This document shows positions 12,986 to 14,909 of a stretch of 14,909 nucleotides of DNA, piece after piece (position 1 is the first letter of the stretch; every line of letters starts with the position of its first letter). The translations under genes were made by a program, and so were the position numbers. The notes under the pieces are model-generated. The model did no database searches. It was not told where the DNA came from and worked only from the letters and a program-made list of their open reading frames with translations. The stretch is taken from NCBI GenBank assembly GCA_003152555.1, contig PMAL01000183.1:1009-15917 (forward strand). The letters are read 5' to 3'. This DNA is from Acidimicrobiaceae bacterium (lineage in GTDB: Bacteria; Actinomycetota; Acidimicrobiia; Acidimicrobiales; RAAP-2).

Positions 12986-14055
12986 CGCCCTCGCCCCTCG
13001 CCGAACTCGACAGCCAAAAGGCTGCATTGCTGCGTTCAATCGCGGCACTTTCGACGCTCGATGCCTTGCGCGAGAGCGAACCAACGATCACGGGAAAGCG
13101 CTCGATTTTGTCGTCGCTCCAGAAGTCATTGGGATCACTCGAGCCCGAGGCGCGTCGTGATGCCGGCGCCCAATTACAAGAGGCCCGGCGTGAAGTGGAG
13201 GATGCGCTGTTGCGTCGCCGCGAGGAGTTGGCACACGCGCAGCGCGCCGAGTCGCTGGGGGCCGACCGTCTCGACCTCGGCGACGTCGTGGTGAGTGCCG
13301 TTCGCGTGCCGGTGTCGATGGGACATCCCAATCTGGTGGCGAGCACCCAACGAGAACTCGAGGACGTCTTCGTGGGCATGGGCTTTACGGTCGCCGATGG
13401 TCCCGAGGTTGAGAGCGACTGGTACAACTTCGAAGCGCTCAACATCCCACCGGCCCACCCGGCACGCGGACTATGGGACACGTTCTACGTCGATCTCGGG
13501 GAACCCGAAACCGTCGTGCTGCGAACGCACACGTCGCCCACGCAGATTCACTTGATGGAAACAGCCGTCGCGAACAACTCGCTGCCGATTCATTCAGTCA
13601 TGCCCGGTCGTTGCCACCGGCGCGACACACCTGACTCGAGCCACCTGCCAACCTTCCACCAGATTGAAGGACTCGTGGTCGACCGCGGCATCACCTTCGC
13701 CGACCTCGCGGGCGTCATTGAGACCTTCACCAAGTCGTACTTCGGTGCGGACATTGCCGCTCGCCTGCGTCCCGGATACTTCCCCTTCACCGAACCATCC
13801 GCCGAATTCGAGATCACCTGCACGATCTGTCGTGGTGAGGGGTGCCGCACGTGCTCCCAGACCGGATGGCTGGAATTGGGCGGCTCGGGCATGTTGGACC
13901 CCGCGGTGTTCGACGCCGTGGGTATTGATGGCAACGAGTGGAGCGGATTCGCGTTCGGCTTCGGTATCGACCGGTGCGCGCAGATGCGCTACCAGGTCGG
14001 CGACATGCGCGCGCTCATAGAAAATGACACCAGATTCTTGAGACAGTTCTCGTGA
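12982..14055 (+). CDS. pheS: Phenylalanyl-tRNA synthetase alpha subunit
   Basis: PheS is the catalytic subunit of the (alpha-beta)2 enzyme that charges tRNA-Phe. The 357 residues comprise an N-terminal coiled coil (about 1-95) that contacts tRNA and a class II catalytic core. Visible elements include MGFTVADGPEVESDWYNFEAL (133-153), LRTHTSPTQIHLM (180-192), motif 2 with GRCHRRDTPDSSHLPTFHQIEGL (209-231) and motif 3 GFGIDRCAQMRY (326-337). Inside the core an insertion carries Cys280/283 and Cys288/291, a CxxC-x4-CxxC knuckle. Actinobacterial PheS proteins carry a related, usually longer, insertion, so this is a lineage marker. The ATG overlaps the methyltransferase stop (ATGA) and the stop overlaps the pheT start (GTGA). 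Confidence 0.98.
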   Translation: MTPSPLAELDSQKAALLRSIAALSTLDALRESEPTITGKRSILSSLQKSLGSLEPEARRDAGAQLQEARREVEDALLRRREELAHAQRAESLGADRLDLGDVVVSAVRVPVSMGHPNLVASTQRELEDVFVGMGFTVADGPEVESDWYNFEALNIPPAHPARGLWDTFYVDLGEPETVVLRTHTSPTQIHLMETAVANNSLPIHSVMPGRCHRRDTPDSSHLPTFHQIEGLVVDRGITFADLAGVIETFTKSYFGADIAARLRPGYFPFTEPSAEFEITCTICRGEGCRTCSQTGWLELGGSGMLDPAVFDAVGIDGNEWSGFAFGFGIDRCAQMRYQVGDMRALIENDTRFLRQFS

Positions 14056-14909
14056 GGATCCCGCTGTCGTGGTTGCGCGAGTTCGTTGATCTGCCCGAGT
14101 CGGCCGCGACCCTGCGGCCGACGCTCGACGACCTCGGGCTGGTCGTCGAGGGAATCGACACGGTGGGCGAGGGCCTGGAGGACGTGGTCGTGGCGCGCAT
14201 CGACGAGATCCGCGCGATAAACGGCGCGGACCGGGTGCGCCTCGTGGTGGTCGACGCCGGCAACGGTCCGCTTGAGATTGTGTGCGGCGCCACCAATTTT
14301 GCGTTGGGCAATCACGTGCCGCTCGCCCCGGTCGGCGCGACGTTACCGGGTGGATTCGAGATCACGCAGCGAACCATGCGCGGGGTCACCTCGAACGGCA
14401 TGCTCTGCTCGGGCCGCGAGCTTGGCCTCAGTGACGACCATCGCGGTCTCCTGATACTCGACGGGATGACGACGCCGCAGGTCGGCATGGGTCTCCTCGA
14501 GGCGCTCAGCATTTCTCCTGACGAGATATTCGACATTTCTGTGGAGGGCAACCGACCCGACGCCTGGTCGGTCGAAGGGGTCGCGCGTGACCTGGCGACC
14601 CGACTCGGTCGAACCTTGCGCTCGCCCGCGCTCGCCACGCCCAACGTCAACGACCCGAGCGAAGCGTTCGCGTCGGCCGGCATTGACGCACCTGACCTAT
14701 GCGGGCGATTGACGGTGTCGGTGTTGCGTCACGTGGTGGTTCGACCCTCACCGGCGTGGCTGGTCCAGCGCCTCGAGAGCGCGGGCATGCGAGCGATCTC
14801 GAACGTGGTCGACGCGTCCAACTACGTCATGCTCGAACTGGGCCAACCAACGCACCCCTACGACGCCGACTTTGTCGCGGGTCACACGATTCGAGCTCGT
14901 CGGGCGCGA
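14052..14909 (+). CDS. pheT: Phenylalanyl-tRNA synthetase beta subunit, 3' end cut by window
   Basis: The reading frame from the GTG at 14052 stays open for 286 codons to the last base, so the gene continues outside; full-length PheT is about 800 residues. It opens with VRIPLSWLREFVDLP, the typical PheT N-terminus. The EMAP/OB-type tRNA-binding domain follows (about 40-150, with CGATNFALGNHVPLAPVGATLPG and SNGMLCSGRELGL). Next comes VEGNRPDAWSVEGVARDLA (about 165-183), matching the family's NRPDCLS segment, and then the beginning of the B3 editing domain with RAISNVVDASNYVMLELGQP. The GTG overlaps the pheS stop by four bases; no separate Shine-Dalgarno is visible, so translation is coupled to pheS. 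Confidence 0.97.
   Translation, partial: MRIPLSWLREFVDLPESAATLRPTLDDLGLVVEGIDTVGEGLEDVVVARIDEIRAINGADRVRLVVVDAGNGPLEIVCGATNFALGNHVPLAPVGATLPGGFEITQRTMRGVTSNGMLCSGRELGLSDDHRGLLILDGMTTPQVGMGLLEALSISPDEIFDISVEGNRPDAWSVEGVARDLATRLGRTLRSPALATPNVNDPSEAFASAGIDAPDLCGRLTVSVLRHVVVRPSPAWLVQRLESAGMRAISNVVDASNYVMLELGQPTHPYDADFVAGHTIRARRAR

Noticed and set aside
1..14909. Mobile elements, CRISPR repeats, tRNA or rRNA genes, or a defence or toxin-antitoxin system.
   Set aside because: No transposase, integrase, regularly spaced repeat, cloverleaf or recognised defence gene was seen. Codon use and gene packing look uniform apart from the short AT-rich promoter at 7787-7795.

Overview
The window is a dense, high-GC, mostly plus-strand stretch of a bacterial chromosome. 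It most likely comes from an actinobacterium. The evidence is a PriA without helicase motifs, a PheS with an inserted CxxC/CxxC motif, a DUF1844 gene beside infC, several proteins resembling actinobacterial families of unknown function, GTG and TTG starts, and operon heads that look leaderless. An Acidimicrobiia-like lineage is my guess; nothing in the sequence fixes it. Both ends cut through genes (metK at the left, pheT at the right).

Layout. (1) 1-4120: metK (partial), priA, def and fmt. This is methionine/SAM and initiator-Met metabolism: deformylase and Met-tRNA formyltransferase sit back to back, and priA overlaps metK by one base. (2) 4150-7774: rpe, ribD, ribBA, ribH and a small cold-shock-domain gene, all overlapping end to start, which implies one translationally coupled operon. 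Rpe interconverts ribulose-5-P, which RibB consumes; GTP and ribulose-5-P then flow through RibA, RibD, RibB and RibH to lumazine. The riboflavin synthase gene (ribE), commonly between ribD and ribBA, is absent, and so is rsmB, commonly between fmt and rpe. (3) 7802-10388: four genes outside the housekeeping set: a small PH-like protein, an exported NHL-repeat beta-propeller, and two small membrane proteins. A tandem hairpin pair after the third looks like a terminator. (4) 10395-10694, minus strand: a DUF1844 protein, divergent from (5) 10901-14909: infC-rpmI-rplT, a SpoU/TrmH-family rRNA methyltransferase, pheS and the start of pheT, a translation block.

Regulation. Genes that begin transcription units (def, rpe, the PH-like gene, the 10095 gene and the minus-strand DUF1844 gene) have no Shine-Dalgarno sequence. 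Each carries a -10-like hexamer ending 6 or 7 bases before its start codon, the pattern expected of leaderless mRNAs. Genes inside operons have Shine-Dalgarno sequences or overlapping starts. infC is the exception: it has a leader with a near-perfect 10-bp-arm palindrome, a strong Shine-Dalgarno, and probably a non-canonical AUC or AUU start.

I see no mobile element, CRISPR array, tRNA or rRNA gene, and no convincing new multi-gene system. The best leads are the leaderless promoter pattern, the infC leader, the missing ribE with an added cold-shock-domain gene, and the uncharacterised envelope genes at 7802-10388.
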